A stretch of DNA of 64,000 bases from Bacteroidetes bacterium HGW-Bacteroidetes-5. Lineage in GTDB: Bacteria > Bacteroidota > Bacteroidia > Bacteroidales > UBA932. Below the pieces are notes generated by a model, which was given only the letters and a program-made list of their open reading frames with translations, made no database searches and was not told the DNA's origin. Below, in pieces: positions 1 through 7,499 of the stretch. Each line of letters starts with the position of its first letter. The first letter of the stretch is position 1. The stretch lies in the NCBI GenBank assembly GCA_002842515.1, contig PHDC01000001.1, positions 806,001-870,000 of the forward strand. Reading direction: 5' to 3'. Both the position numbers and the translations under genes were made by a program.

Positions 1-2
1 CG

Positions 3-698
3 TGTAGTTTTATGAACGCTTTTGACCTCAATACGGTTTTTAGCTCAATAGATACCGGCGGGCGCTATGCTTTCGGTAACCAACCCGCTATAATTAAATG
101 GAACATCGCGAAACTTGCAGAGGCACTCCTACCCCTGCTTCATCCTCAACAAGACAGAGCCATTGAGATTGCAAATGAGATAATTGACAAATTTGATAAT
201 CAATTTACGGACAAGTGGTATGCTATGATGTTTTCAAAAATAGGTTTGGTAAACCCCGCAACAGAGGATAGAGCTTTAGTAGATGAACTGCTAACAACAA
301 TGAAGAGCTCCGGACTCGACTACACAAATACATTCTCTGCACTTAAAAAAAGCATCCCCACCAAAGAGAGCCAATCCAAGCAATCCAGTCAATCCCATCA
401 ATCCCATCAATTGGATCCCCTCAACTCCTGGATTACAAACTGGACCCGGCGGCTGGAGGAGAGCGAAAGGGGACTCTTAGCGGCTGTAGGTTTAATGGAA
501 AAAACGAACCCACTCTTTATCCCCCGGAACTACTTTGTAGAGAAGGCATTGGCCGGTGCAGATGAGAATGACTACACCCTCTTTAACCAACTTCTATCAC
601 TGGTAAAACAACCCTATTCGCTGGTAGATGATATTGAGAAATACTCTTCTGTACCCAATAATTACGACAAAAATTACAAAACCTATTGCGGGACTTAG
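3..698 (+). CDS. selO: SelO-family protein adenylyltransferase, C-terminal part (5' end outside window)
   Basis: This is the C-terminal ~230 residues of a SelO/YdiU-type pseudokinase, an enzyme family known to transfer AMP to Ser/Thr/Tyr of target proteins. The stretch GGRYAFGNQPAIIKWNIAKL and the final KTYCGT are the classic end of this family; the terminal Cys is a conserved redox-sensitive residue (selenocysteine in some homologues). The frame stays open through the first bases of the window, so the kinase-like N-terminal two thirds lie upstream and the ATG at 12 is internal. A Ser/Gln/His-rich linker sits at about residues 117-130. The gene is followed six bases after its stop by a 120-bp inverted-repeat element. 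Confidence 0.85.
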   Translation, partial: CSFMNAFDLNTVFSSIDTGGRYAFGNQPAIIKWNIAKLAEALLPLLHPQQDRAIEIANEIIDKFDNQFTDKWYAMMFSKIGLVNPATEDRALVDELLTTMKSSGLDYTNTFSALKKSIPTKESQSKQSSQSHQSHQLDPLNSWITNWTRRLEESERGLLAAVGLMEKTNPLFIPRNYFVEKALAGADENDYTLFNQLLSLVKQPYSLVDDIEKYSSVPNNYDKNYKTYCGT

Positions 699-704
699 TG
701 TATC

Positions 705-824
705 CCCGGGAGTTTTTTGTATTTTGAGCATATTGTGATATATAGCTCTAGTCAACTACATACAAAACGCTAAATCTTAGGAATTACATCTTTGAACTAC
801 AACTAATTACAAAAAACTCCCAGG
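705..824. repeat. ~120-bp element with terminal inverted repeats (E1)
   Basis: The left end CCCGGGAGTTTTTTGTA (705-721) is matched as an inverted copy by TACAAAAAACTCCCAGG (808-824). The same termini bound the elements at 34781-34899 and 36562-36680, while the interiors differ except for a common AAACGC-type box. It fills the gap between the SelO gene and the GNAT gene. It could be a MITE-like or palindromic intergenic element, or act as a bidirectional terminator through its T-run arms. Confidence 0.7.
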
Positions 825-832
825 AATGACAT

Positions 833-1279
833 ATGGTGACAATAGAAAAAATTAACGAAAATAAGAAGCACTTTCTTGATCTATTATTGCTGGCAGATGA
901 GCAGGAGAGTATGATTGACAAATATTTGCCGAGTGGAGATTTGTTTGCCCTATATGATAACGAATTGAAAAGTGTTTGCGTTGTTGCGCAGGTAGATAGT
1001 GAGACCTGTGAGTTAAAAAATATTGCGACATACCAGAAGTATCAGGGTAAAGGATATGGAAGAGCCTTGATAAGTTTCATCTCCAATTTCTATAAAAATG
1101 AGTACAAAACAATGCTTGTGGGGACGGGTGAGACACCTGCAATATTGTCGTTTTATGAAAGTTGTGGGTTTGTAAAGTCATATCGGGTAAAGAACTTTTT
1201 CACCGATAATTACGACCACCCTATTTTTGAGGGCGACATACAACTGGTAGATATGATCTATCTTAAAAAAGATCTTTAG
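833..1279 (+). CDS. GNAT-family N-acetyltransferase
   Basis: A 148-residue protein with the GNAT acetyl-CoA loop [14 protein letters not shown] (Q/R-x-x-G-x-G/A) at about residues 66-80 and a typical late segment [17 protein letters not shown] at about residues 104-120. GNAT enzymes move an acetyl group from acetyl-CoA to an amine; the substrate here cannot be told. The predicted protein is cytosolic, of normal length for a single-domain GNAT, and has no co-transcribed neighbour: an inverted-repeat element lies directly upstream and about 160 bases of non-coding DNA follow. Confidence 0.8.
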   Translation: MVTIEKINENKKHFLDLLLLADEQESMIDKYLPSGDLFALYDNELKSVCVVAQVDSETCELKNIATYQKYQGKGYGRALISFISNFYKNEYKTMLVGTGETPAILSFYESCGFVKSYRVKNFFTDNYDHPIFEGDIQLVDMIYLKKDL

Positions 1280-1440
1280 CTGCATCTAGAAATAAGCATA
1301 GATTTTAAATATTTATTTGTAAATTTATAGGCCCTTGAAACTTAATCCTAAAATAGGATCTCATAATTTAAAAGTTATATAAAGGGAAAAGCCGAAAACC
1401 CTTCAAAAAGAGTAGGCAAGGTTCAATAAATTTTATAATA

Positions 1441-2193
1441 ATGAAAAGAGTTATTGTGCTTTCTGTATTATTTGTGTCAATAAACTTATTTGCACAAACC
1501 AGGCCCACTATTGAATGGGTTTCTATCCCGGCCGGCTCATTTTATATGGGAAACCCCGGAATAAAAGGGGATAGTTATAAAGATGCCCCCAGGCATCAGG
1601 TAACACTTAGCGCATTTAAAATGAGCAAGTATGAAGTAACTTTTAACCAGTACGACCTGTTTTGTGACGCAACCGGCAGGAAAAAGCCTAATGATCACGG
1701 TTGGGGTCGAGGCAATCGTCCGGTAATATTCATCACCTGGGATGATGCTGTTGCATTTGCAAGATGGGTAGGAGCACGGCTACCAACCGAAGCAGAGTGG
1801 GAATATGCCTGCAAAGCAGGAACCAGCACTCCTTTCAATACAGGTAGCAATTTGACCACAGAACAAGCCAATTACAACGGGACCCTACCATATAAAGAAA
1901 ATGCCGCCGGAGAAAACCGAAAAAAAACATTACCGGTTGGCAGTTTTGAGCCAAACGCCTGGGGTTTGTACGATATGCACGGTAATGTAAGAGAGTATTG
2001 CAGTGATTGGTATGGAACCTATTCAACATCGCCACAAACCAACCCTAAAGGGCCATCTACAGGGGCTTTACGTGTGACCCGCGGAGGTAGCTGGGACTGG
2101 CCAGCCGGCCATTGCCGAAGCGCCTATCGTTCAATGGACAACCCAATTACTCCCGTTCACTGCGTCGGTTTCCGTTTAGTATCTATCAAATAA
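1441..2193 (+). CDS. Secreted SUMF1/formylglycine-generating-enzyme-fold protein
   Basis: A 250-residue protein with a cleavable signal peptide (MKRVIVLSVLFVSINLFAQ). The rest is one FGE-sulfatase (SUMF1) domain: the opening IEWVSIPAGSFYMGN, the central LPTEAEWEYACKAG, the NAWGLYDMHGNVREYCSDWY block and the closing RVTRGGSW...VGFRLV. True FGE enzymes turn a sulfatase Cys into formylglycine with a pair of Cys; many bacterial members of the fold instead bind sugars or peptides. No sulfatase gene is in the window, so a maturase role is not supported. About 160 bases upstream hold no gene, only a small 6-bp-stem hairpin at 1345-1359. Confidence 0.8.
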   Translation: MKRVIVLSVLFVSINLFAQTRPTIEWVSIPAGSFYMGNPGIKGDSYKDAPRHQVTLSAFKMSKYEVTFNQYDLFCDATGRKKPNDHGWGRGNRPVIFITWDDAVAFARWVGARLPTEAEWEYACKAGTSTPFNTGSNLTTEQANYNGTLPYKENAAGENRKKTLPVGSFEPNAWGLYDMHGNVREYCSDWYGTYSTSPQTNPKGPSTGALRVTRGGSWDWPAGHCRSAYRSMDNPITPVHCVGFRLVSIK

Positions 2194-2307
2194 AGTATCT
2201 AATTTCTTTATTCATCTGAATTAAATTTTTTGCCGCGACACCTTTTGTCCGGGGTGGGCTCTAAGTTTATATGCAAGGTCCTTAACCATTGCCAAAACCT
2301 CCCACAA

Positions 2308-2404
2308 TGCGGAGAATAAAATGCACTTTTACAGCATTATTTGCGGAGAATATTTTGATATGCGGAGAATAAACTCTATTTTTACCGCATAATAAGCGGA
2401 GATA
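2308..2404 (+). promoter_or_regulatory. Four direct GCGGAGA(T/A)A boxes upstream of fic
   Basis: The decamer GCGGAGAATA or a close variant recurs at about 2309, 2343, 2362 and 2395, the last copy just before the Fic start codon. The spacing of 33, 19 and 33 bases and the position across the presumed promoter suggest an operator. The Fic protein has a C-terminal winged-helix-like region that could read these boxes, giving autoregulation; that link is inference. Confidence 0.5.
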
Positions 2405-2410
2405 AAAGAG

Positions 2411-3529
2411 ATGTACCTATACAATAATCAAAACTGGCCTATCTTTAGTTGGAATAGTGAGAAGCTGTTACCCTTACTTTCGTATGTGCGAAACCAACAA
2501 GGAAAACTCATTGGGAAAATGGGTGCATTGGGCTTTGAACTTCAAAATGAAGCAAATTTAGAGGTGTTGACCACAGAGATTATCAAATCTACAGAGATCG
2601 AAGGGGAGATTCTAGACAGGGCACAAGTAAGGTCTTCTATCGCAAGAAGATTAGGGCTAGATGTTTCGGGATTGGTTTATTCTGAACGGAATGTTGATGG
2701 AATTGTAGATTTGATGCTTGATGCTACTAAAAATTATGACAAAGAACTGACAAAAGAACGACTTTTCAGCTGGCATTCATCACTTTTCCCAAGCGGGTAT
2801 AGTGGGATGCATAAAATAATTACCGGAAATTGGAGAGACGATTCCACAGGGCCAATGCAAGTGATTTCCGGAGCTTTAGGAAAAGAGAAGGTGCATTATC
2901 AGGCACCGCCGGCAGCTCAACTTGAAAACGAGATGCGAATTTTCATTGATTGGTTTAACTTAGAACAGCAACTTGATCCTGTTATAATGGCTGCCATTGC
3001 ACACCTGTGGTTTGTGACACTTCACCCTTTTGAAGATGGAAATGGAAGAATTTCCAGAGCTTTAAGAGAAATGTTGCTGGCTCGTTCCGACGAACAATCA
3101 TTCCGTTTTTACAGTATGTCTACACAAATTAGAAAAGAGCGTAACTCCTACTATGACATACTGGAAAAAACTCAAAAAGGTAATCTGGAGATAACAAGTT
3201 GGCTCGAATGGTTTTTGAATAGTTTATTACACTCCATTGAGAGTTCAGAAAAACTGCTGGGCAAAATTATTTATAAACACGAGTTTTGGTTAAGACACTC
3301 AAAAGTTACTATAAACGACAGACAGAGAAAAATACTCAATTTGTTAATGGAAGATTTTGAAGGAGTGCTTAATACAACAAAATGGGCAAAAATCGGAAAA
3401 TGTTCCCAAGACACGGCACTCCGTGACATTCAGGATTTAATAGAGAAAGGTATTATGACCAAAACCGAACAAGGTGGACGAAGTACAAACTATGAGATGA
3501 AAGTATTCACTTATGAATCCAAGAGTTGA
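2411..3529 (+). CDS. Fic-domain protein (AMPylase-type) with winged-helix C-terminus
   Basis: A 372-residue Fic protein. The active-site loop HPFEDGNGR is complete at residues 205-213, with the catalytic His and the anion-binding GNGR. An autoinhibitory motif of the (S/T)xxxE(G/N) type is present near the N-terminus (S60-E64-G65), so this is a class II, self-inhibited Fic protein. The C-terminal ~80 residues (QRKILNLLMEDF... CSQDTALRDIQDLIEKGI) look like a winged helix, as in the common DUF4172-Fic-wHTH architecture. Fic enzymes typically AMPylate target proteins. No separate antitoxin is visible. Repeated boxes upstream suggest the gene controls itself. Confidence 0.85.
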   Translation: MYLYNNQNWPIFSWNSEKLLPLLSYVRNQQGKLIGKMGALGFELQNEANLEVLTTEIIKSTEIEGEILDRAQVRSSIARRLGLDVSGLVYSERNVDGIVDLMLDATKNYDKELTKERLFSWHSSLFPSGYSGMHKIITGNWRDDSTGPMQVISGALGKEKVHYQAPPAAQLENEMRIFIDWFNLEQQLDPVIMAAIAHLWFVTLHPFEDGNGRISRALREMLLARSDEQSFRFYSMSTQIRKERNSYYDILEKTQKGNLEITSWLEWFLNSLLHSIESSEKLLGKIIYKHEFWLRHSKVTINDRQRKILNLLMEDFEGVLNTTKWAKIGKCSQDTALRDIQDLIEKGIMTKTEQGGRSTNYEMKVFTYESKS

Positions 3530-3562
3530 GAAGAAGATAGCAATAAAGTAATAACAAAAGAT

Positions 3563-3991
3563 ATGAAAAAATTTATTCTAATTTCAATAGGCGTTTTAAC
3601 ACTAAATTTATTGACTAATAATGCAATGGCTCAATCCTCTAATTCACATTACAATTCTGATACTCTTTGCATCGTTTGGACAAGTGGAGACCCGGATGTG
3701 GCTTTGAAAATGGTTTTTATGTATGCCAATACAGCCAAAAAAAACAGATGGTTCAATGAAGTGGAACTTATTGTTTGGGGACCATCTGCTAAACTTGCAT
3801 CCGAAAATAAAGAAATTCAGGAAACATTGGTGAAAATGGTCGAAAATGGTGTAAAAATTGAGGCTTGTAAAGCTTGTGCCGACCAATACGGGGTATCACA
3901 GAATCTGAAATCTTTAGGAATTGAAGTAAAATATATGGGCAAGCCACTAACAGAGATTTTAAAATCAAATAAAAAGCTAATGACATTTTAA
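3563..3991 (+). CDS. Secreted DsrE-like protein
   Basis: 142 residues with an N-terminal signal peptide ending near NNAMAQS. The mature part matches the DsrE/DsrF/YchN-like fold: a strand DTLCIVWTSGDPDVALKM, an alternating alpha/beta layout and the conserved EACKACADQYGV segment with a Cys pair, where sulfur-relay family members carry a reactive Cys. Bacteroidota often encode exported DsrE-like proteins of unknown role. The start lies 33 bases after the fic stop and the gene may be read with it, but nothing functional ties the two. It ends just before the first long palindrome of the 4-25 kb region. Confidence 0.7.
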   Translation: MKKFILISIGVLTLNLLTNNAMAQSSNSHYNSDTLCIVWTSGDPDVALKMVFMYANTAKKNRWFNEVELIVWGPSAKLASENKEIQETLVKMVENGVKIEACKACADQYGVSQNLKSLGIEVKYMGKPLTEILKSNKKLMTF

Positions 3992-4007
3992 CTGTGAGGA
4001 AGTTTTA

Positions 4008-4112
4008 TCTCAGAGATGTAGTGCCAATGTGCTTAATATCAAAGAATTATTGCAAATTTCACATTTGACGTAAGTAGCTTATAATCTAACGTTTGGCACT
4101 ATAGCTCTGAGA
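4008..4112. repeat. Long imperfect palindrome (cassette-junction type, H1)
   Basis: The arms TCTCAGAGATGTAGTGCCAA (4008-4027) and TTGGCACTATAGCTCTGAGA (4093-4112) pair over 20 bases with two mismatches around a ~65-base spacer. It lies just after the DsrE-like gene. It is the first of a series of palindromes that separate the plus-strand genes up to 25.2 kb. Confidence 0.65.
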
Positions 4113-4156
4113 TGAATGCGGCTCGAGTCTGAGACGGAGTCTTAACAATTTTTGTT

Positions 4157-4185
4157 CTATTTTTGTGTAATTATTACAAAAATAG
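4157..4185. promoter_or_regulatory. Palindromic operator candidate upstream of the Nudix regulator
   Basis: Ten-base arms CTATTTTTGT and ACAAAAATAG flank a nine-base A/T core; the centre TGTAATTATTACA is itself a perfect palindrome. It ends seven bases before the ATG at 4192. The downstream protein belongs to the Nudix-plus-winged-helix (NrtR-like) regulators, which bind palindromes near their own genes, so autoregulation is a reasonable inference. Confidence 0.55.
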
Positions 4186-4191
4186 AGCGAG

Positions 4192-5004
4192 ATGAAAGGC
4201 AAGTTTACCTACGACTATCCAAGAGCGGCGCTTACCACAGATTGCGTCGTTTTTGGATTTGACGGAGAGAATCTAAAAATTCTCCTTATTAAGAGGGGGA
4301 TAGAGCCATACCAAGGCAAGTGGGCTCTCCCGGGTGGCTTTATGAGAATAGAGGAGACCACAGACCAGTGCGCCCAAAGAGAGTTAAAAGAGGAGACAGG
4401 GGTATCGGGAGTATTTATGAGGCAGATCCAGACTTTCTCTTCGCTCAACAGAGACCCGCGCGGAAGAGTGGTATCTGTAGCCTACTACGCCCTTATAAAC
4501 CCTACCCTATTTAACAGTATAGTAATTACTGCCGGAGATGATGCTGCAGATGCCAGGTGGTTTAACCTTGAAGATGTTGTTAGTGTTAAGTTTCTGGCGT
4601 TCGACCATCAAATAATCATCGACACAGCCATAGAGAAGCTAAGGCAGGAGATTCGCCACTACCCTATCGCATTTGAGTTGATGGATGAGCGCTTTACCAT
4701 TAAACAGCTCCAAACGGTATATGAAAGCATCCTGGACAAGAGATTCGACCGCGGAAATTTTCATAAAAAGATGGTCGGAACATCTGCAAATTCCATCGAA
4801 TTTAAGATGGAAGTTAATAATGTAATGGAAGATATTTTATACTACAATCGACCACGAAAAGAGCTAAAGAAAAACACCGGAATCCTTATAGACACCGGCG
4901 AAGTGGTGAGCGGCGTAAAACATAAACCTGCAAAAATATACCGCTTCGACCGCTCCCGTTTCGAAGAGCTGGTAAGGAATTCCGATTTTACATTCGATTT
5001 CTAG
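4192..5004 (+). CDS. NrtR-like Nudix-domain transcriptional regulator
   Basis: 270 residues. The Nudix box G49-x5-E55-x7-REL-x-EE-x-GV (residues 49-71) is complete. The C-terminal part (FTIKQLQTVYESILDKRFDRGNFHKKM and onward) is the winged-helix segment seen in NrtR-type regulators, which sense ADP-ribose or a related NAD metabolite and repress NAD or sugar genes. Because the box keeps its catalytic glutamates, hydrolase activity on an ADP-ribose-like substrate is also possible. No NAD or sugar-use gene adjoins it; its likely target is the palindrome just upstream of its own start. It is isolated between palindromes, like a one-gene cassette. Confidence 0.8.
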   Translation: MKGKFTYDYPRAALTTDCVVFGFDGENLKILLIKRGIEPYQGKWALPGGFMRIEETTDQCAQRELKEETGVSGVFMRQIQTFSSLNRDPRGRVVSVAYYALINPTLFNSIVITAGDDAADARWFNLEDVVSVKFLAFDHQIIIDTAIEKLRQEIRHYPIAFELMDERFTIKQLQTVYESILDKRFDRGNFHKKMVGTSANSIEFKMEVNNVMEDILYYNRPRKELKKNTGILIDTGEVVSGVKHKPAKIYRFDRSRFEELVRNSDFTFDF

Positions 5005-5149
5005 ATCCCGCCCTTTTGATAATTATTACAATGAAAATTATGGTTTATTATTAAATTCCTAAAAAATATTAAATTTAAATAGTTTTAGGAATTTTAAACT
5101 ATCTTAACATTATGCAAACAATAGCACGTACAAAGACCGAAAAATAAGA

Positions 5150-5222
5150 GGAAACCGATAACAAGCACTATATGTTACCCTATCGGGCAAACAGATAATG
5201 CCCAGCCGTTAGGTGCAACGCA
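5150..5222. repeat. Palindromic junction ending in CGTTAGGTGC
   Basis: The stretch holds the partly paired CGATAACA...TGTTA..TATCG and a small GGGCA...TGCCC hairpin, followed by CCGTTAGGTGCAACGC. The CGTTAG motif recurs at the ends of other junctions in this region. Its pairing is weaker than in the other palindromes. Confidence 0.4.
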
Positions 5223-5249
5223 GGCAGATTCTTAATTAATAATTTTTAT

Positions 5250-5597
5250 ATGGCATTTGATATTACTAAGTCGCGGGAAATCATTAATATAATGGAAAAT
5301 TACATCGCTTCCATTAGACCTGAACCTAAAATCAGACCAAAGCTTGATATCGGCTTTGATCTGACAGATCAAAGTGTATTTTTATGCGAGATTAGACCTA
5401 AATGGAACAACCCACAGGAAATCCAGAGGCACGCATATGCAAAAGCAACTTTTGTTCAAAGTAGAAGTGTCTGGAAAATATTCTGGCTGAGAGCAAACTT
5501 AAAATGGTATCCATATGATCCTAAACCTACAGTAAAAAACTTGAACGACTTTTTGAAAATTGTTGATGAAGATGCTTATGGATGTTTCAAGGGATGA
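5250..5597 (+). CDS. DUF3024-family protein
   Basis: 115 residues with the family features FDLTDQSVFLCEIRPKWNNP and AKATFVQSRSVWKIFWLRANLKWYPYDP, which identify a DUF3024 protein. Members are small cytosolic proteins of unknown function, frequent among mobile and accessory genes, and usually about this length. No signal peptide or membrane segment is seen. The gene is alone between two palindromic junctions, as expected for single-gene cassette cargo. I cannot assign a biochemical role. Confidence 0.75.
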   Translation: MAFDITKSREIINIMENYIASIRPEPKIRPKLDIGFDLTDQSVFLCEIRPKWNNPQEIQRHAYAKATFVQSRSVWKIFWLRANLKWYPYDPKPTVKNLNDFLKIVDEDAYGCFKG

Positions 5598-5689
5598 TTT
5601 ATTGGATCAGCACCTATCACGCGTTAAATGCATTTAAAAAATGGAGACCTACTTACGTAAAGGTTATTGGAAAAAGTGTAGTGTCTTAA

Positions 5690-5752
5690 CAACAAACTCG
5701 CTGACTAATTGACACCAAATGCCCACGCGGGTGTTAGCGTCGGGCGTTATAT
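5690..5752. repeat. Junction sequence with GTTAGCG / GGGCGTTATATG ends
   Basis: Between the DUF3024 gene and the next gene lies ACACCAAATGCCCACGCGGG followed by TGTTAGCGTCGGGCGTTATATG. The GTTA-type motifs match the right ends of the neighbouring palindromes, and ACACC/GGTGT-type pairing is possible. It is shorter than the other junctions. Confidence 0.4.
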
Positions 5753-5802
5753 GACTTTTTACGACCAACTATGTAAAAAAATTATCATCAAGCTGGAATA
5801 AA

Positions 5803-6438
5803 ATGAACACTAAGAAAAATATTGAGATTGCCTCTGGAGTAGTTCACGAAGTACCGGAAGATCTGGAAAATGTTTTGGTTGCCAATCAAGATCTGCTTGC
5901 CAAATGGAACAAGCTCACTCCTCTTGCTCGAAATGAGTGGATTTGTTGGGTTACTATTGTGAAAACCCCGAAAACCCGCAAAGAACATATTGAGCGTTTA
6001 TCTATCGAAATAATGGAGGGAAAGAAAAGACCCTGCTGTTGGCCTGGTTGTCCTCATCGCAGAGAAAGCGTAAAAAAAGTAACGATGAAAACACCCATTC
6101 AATTATTTATTGAATCAAAGGTTTTACCTGAATATCAACCTATCGTTGAAAAGTTTAGAACTCTCATAAAGAGTAAATACCCTTATCTGAAAGAGGAGAT
6201 GCGTGGCGGGACCGAAAAGTATTACGGTGTCCCAGTTTATAGACATAATAAAATCATAATAACCTTAAGTCCTACCAAAAAGGGAATCACCTTCTCTTTT
6301 GCTGAGGGTAAAAAATTTGAAGATAAATACTCTTTGCTAGAGGGAACAGGGAACAAAACCCTCAACTTAAGAATCAGTAAAACTGATGATTATAAAGATG
6401 AAATATTACAATACTACATAGAGCAAGCTATAGGTTAG
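5803..6438 (+). CDS. YdeI/OmdA-like and DUF1801-like two-domain protein
   Basis: 211 residues. The N-terminal ~70 residues (LLAKWNKLTPLARNEWICWV..KTRKEHIERLSIEIMEGKKRPCCWPG) match the YdeI/OmdA-associated helical domain. After KTPIQLFIESK the C-terminal ~130 residues look like the DUF1801/DUF5655 fold (LIKSKYPYLKEEMRGG..YYGVPVYRHNKIIITLSPTKKGITFSF). Such proteins are small, cytosolic and poorly characterised. The pairing of the two domains is the main point of interest. It lies alone between a GTTA junction and a decayed repeat. Confidence 0.7.
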   Translation: MNTKKNIEIASGVVHEVPEDLENVLVANQDLLAKWNKLTPLARNEWICWVTIVKTPKTRKEHIERLSIEIMEGKKRPCCWPGCPHRRESVKKVTMKTPIQLFIESKVLPEYQPIVEKFRTLIKSKYPYLKEEMRGGTEKYYGVPVYRHNKIIITLSPTKKGITFSFAEGKKFEDKYSLLEGTGNKTLNLRISKTDDYKDEILQYYIEQAIG

Positions 6439-6454
6439 ATTGGCAACTTATTTT

Positions 6455-6720
6455 TCAAATAATCTCTCCAAACATTTGGCAGATAAAGTCATAAAGTATA
6501 ACTTTACTCTGCGTATCAACGGAAATCCATACCCACAAAGCACCCCAGGCCTCACACCACAAAAGAAATTTGCAGATGAGTTCAATTTTCAACGCAATTC
6601 CCTCAAAAATAGATGACACCATAAAGGTGCTTCAAGGCTCACACATAAGTGACCTTGAATGCACTTTGTTTCATATATAGACAATTTGTGTGTAATTTTA
6701 TCAAAAAGCTGCACGGATAT
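6455..6720 (+). repeat. Dispersed ~250-bp repeat, copy A, with a 34-codon ORF
   Basis: This stretch is homologous to 9318-9640: shared blocks include AAGTATAACTTTAC, CCCACAAAGCACCCCAGGCC, GACACCATAAAGGTG and TTCAAGGCTCACA. In both copies an ORF of exactly 34 codons stays open (here 6576-6680, starting MSSIFNAIPSK). Most differences between the two peptides change the amino acid, so this is more likely a decaying gene 3' end than a conserved small gene. The two copies are direct repeats enclosing parDE, the C45-like gene and the GNAT gene. Confidence 0.6.
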
Positions 6721-6765
6721 TTTGAACAGATACCAAGAATTGGTATATTTAAAAAAATTTTGACT

Positions 6766-7014
6766 ATGGCAAAGAATACATCAATTTTACTGGGCGAATA
6801 CTTCGAAAACTATGTGAATGAGAAAATCTCATCTGGAAAGTTTTCATCTGTTAGCGAGGTTATTAGAACCGCTCTTCGACTTTTGGAAAATGAGGAAAAT
6901 AGGTATAAAGCCTTGATTAAAGAACTTGAAGTTGGCGAAAAGAGCGGATTTGTTAAAGACTTTGACCGAAAAGAGAATCTCAAAAATCTTCATGCTAAAC
7001 ACTTGAAGAAATGA
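6766..7014 (+). CDS. parD: ParD-type antitoxin (ribbon-helix-helix)
   Basis: 82 residues starting MAKNTSILLGEYFENYVNEK; an upstream in-frame extension to 6649 runs back into the repeat and has no family similarity, so the ATG at 6766 is chosen. The ISSGKFSSVSEVIRTALRLLE segment is the ParD/CC2985 ribbon-helix-helix core that binds its own promoter DNA and neutralises the partner toxin with its C-terminal tail. The stop overlaps the next start by four bases (ATGA), the normal antitoxin-first order. Expression is probably self-repressed. Confidence 0.85.
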   Translation: MAKNTSILLGEYFENYVNEKISSGKFSSVSEVIRTALRLLENEENRYKALIKELEVGEKSGFVKDFDRKENLKNLHAKHLKK

Positions 7015-7307
7015 GATACTTAATTAGCGAGAAAGCAAATCAAGATATCGAAAAAATATGGTTGTACACCTATGAAAATTGGTCGATTGAGCAAGCAGAT
7101 AGGTATTATAATCTAATTTTGGACGAAATCGAATTTATCGCAGAAAACTTTGAAAGCGGTAAATCAGTTGACTACATTAAAAAAGGTTACAGAGCATCTT
7201 TGGTGAAGTCGCACATTATTTTCTACAAGAAATCCAAGAGTAATGTTGTTGAAATAATAAGAGTTTTACACCAAAGAATGGACATTGAACACCGAATTGA
7301 CGAATAA
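7011..7307 (+). CDS. parE: ParE-type toxin (RelE/ParE superfamily)
   Basis: 98 residues: MRYLISEKANQDIEKIWLYTYENWSIEQADRYY at the start and VEIIRVLHQRMDIEHRI at the end are the characteristic RelE/ParE edges, including the RVLHQRMD block of ParE toxins. ParE-type proteins act on DNA gyrase, which stalls replication; RelE-type relatives cut mRNA, and the LHQRMD ending favours ParE. It is translationally coupled to the ParD-type antitoxin. The length is normal and the gene appears intact. A long palindrome follows fifteen bases after the stop. Confidence 0.85.
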   Translation: MRYLISEKANQDIEKIWLYTYENWSIEQADRYYNLILDEIEFIAENFESGKSVDYIKKGYRASLVKSHIIFYKKSKSNVVEIIRVLHQRMDIEHRIDE

Positions 7308-7321
7308 AACTACACACAACA

Positions 7322-7434
7322 CACGCTAAATTTCAGTTGGGCTGATATGCTGATATCAATGTTTTTAGTAACTTAGGTTGCTTTTATCGGGGGAGACAGA
7401 ATCGGTTCTTGGCTCCCAACCGAAATTTAGCGTG
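7322..7434. repeat. Long imperfect palindrome (cassette-junction type, H3)
   Basis: The left arm CACGCTAAATTTCAGTTGGG (7322-7341) pairs with the right arm CCCAACCGAAATTTAGCGTG (7415-7434) with only a few mismatches, around a ~70-base spacer. A CCGTTATGC motif follows the right arm, like the GTTA ends of the other junctions. Confidence 0.7.
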
Positions 7435-7499
7435 GAACCGTTATGCAAAATTAAAAAAAGACCTCGCGAATGACAGAAATCTACCAAGAGTTTAAACAA

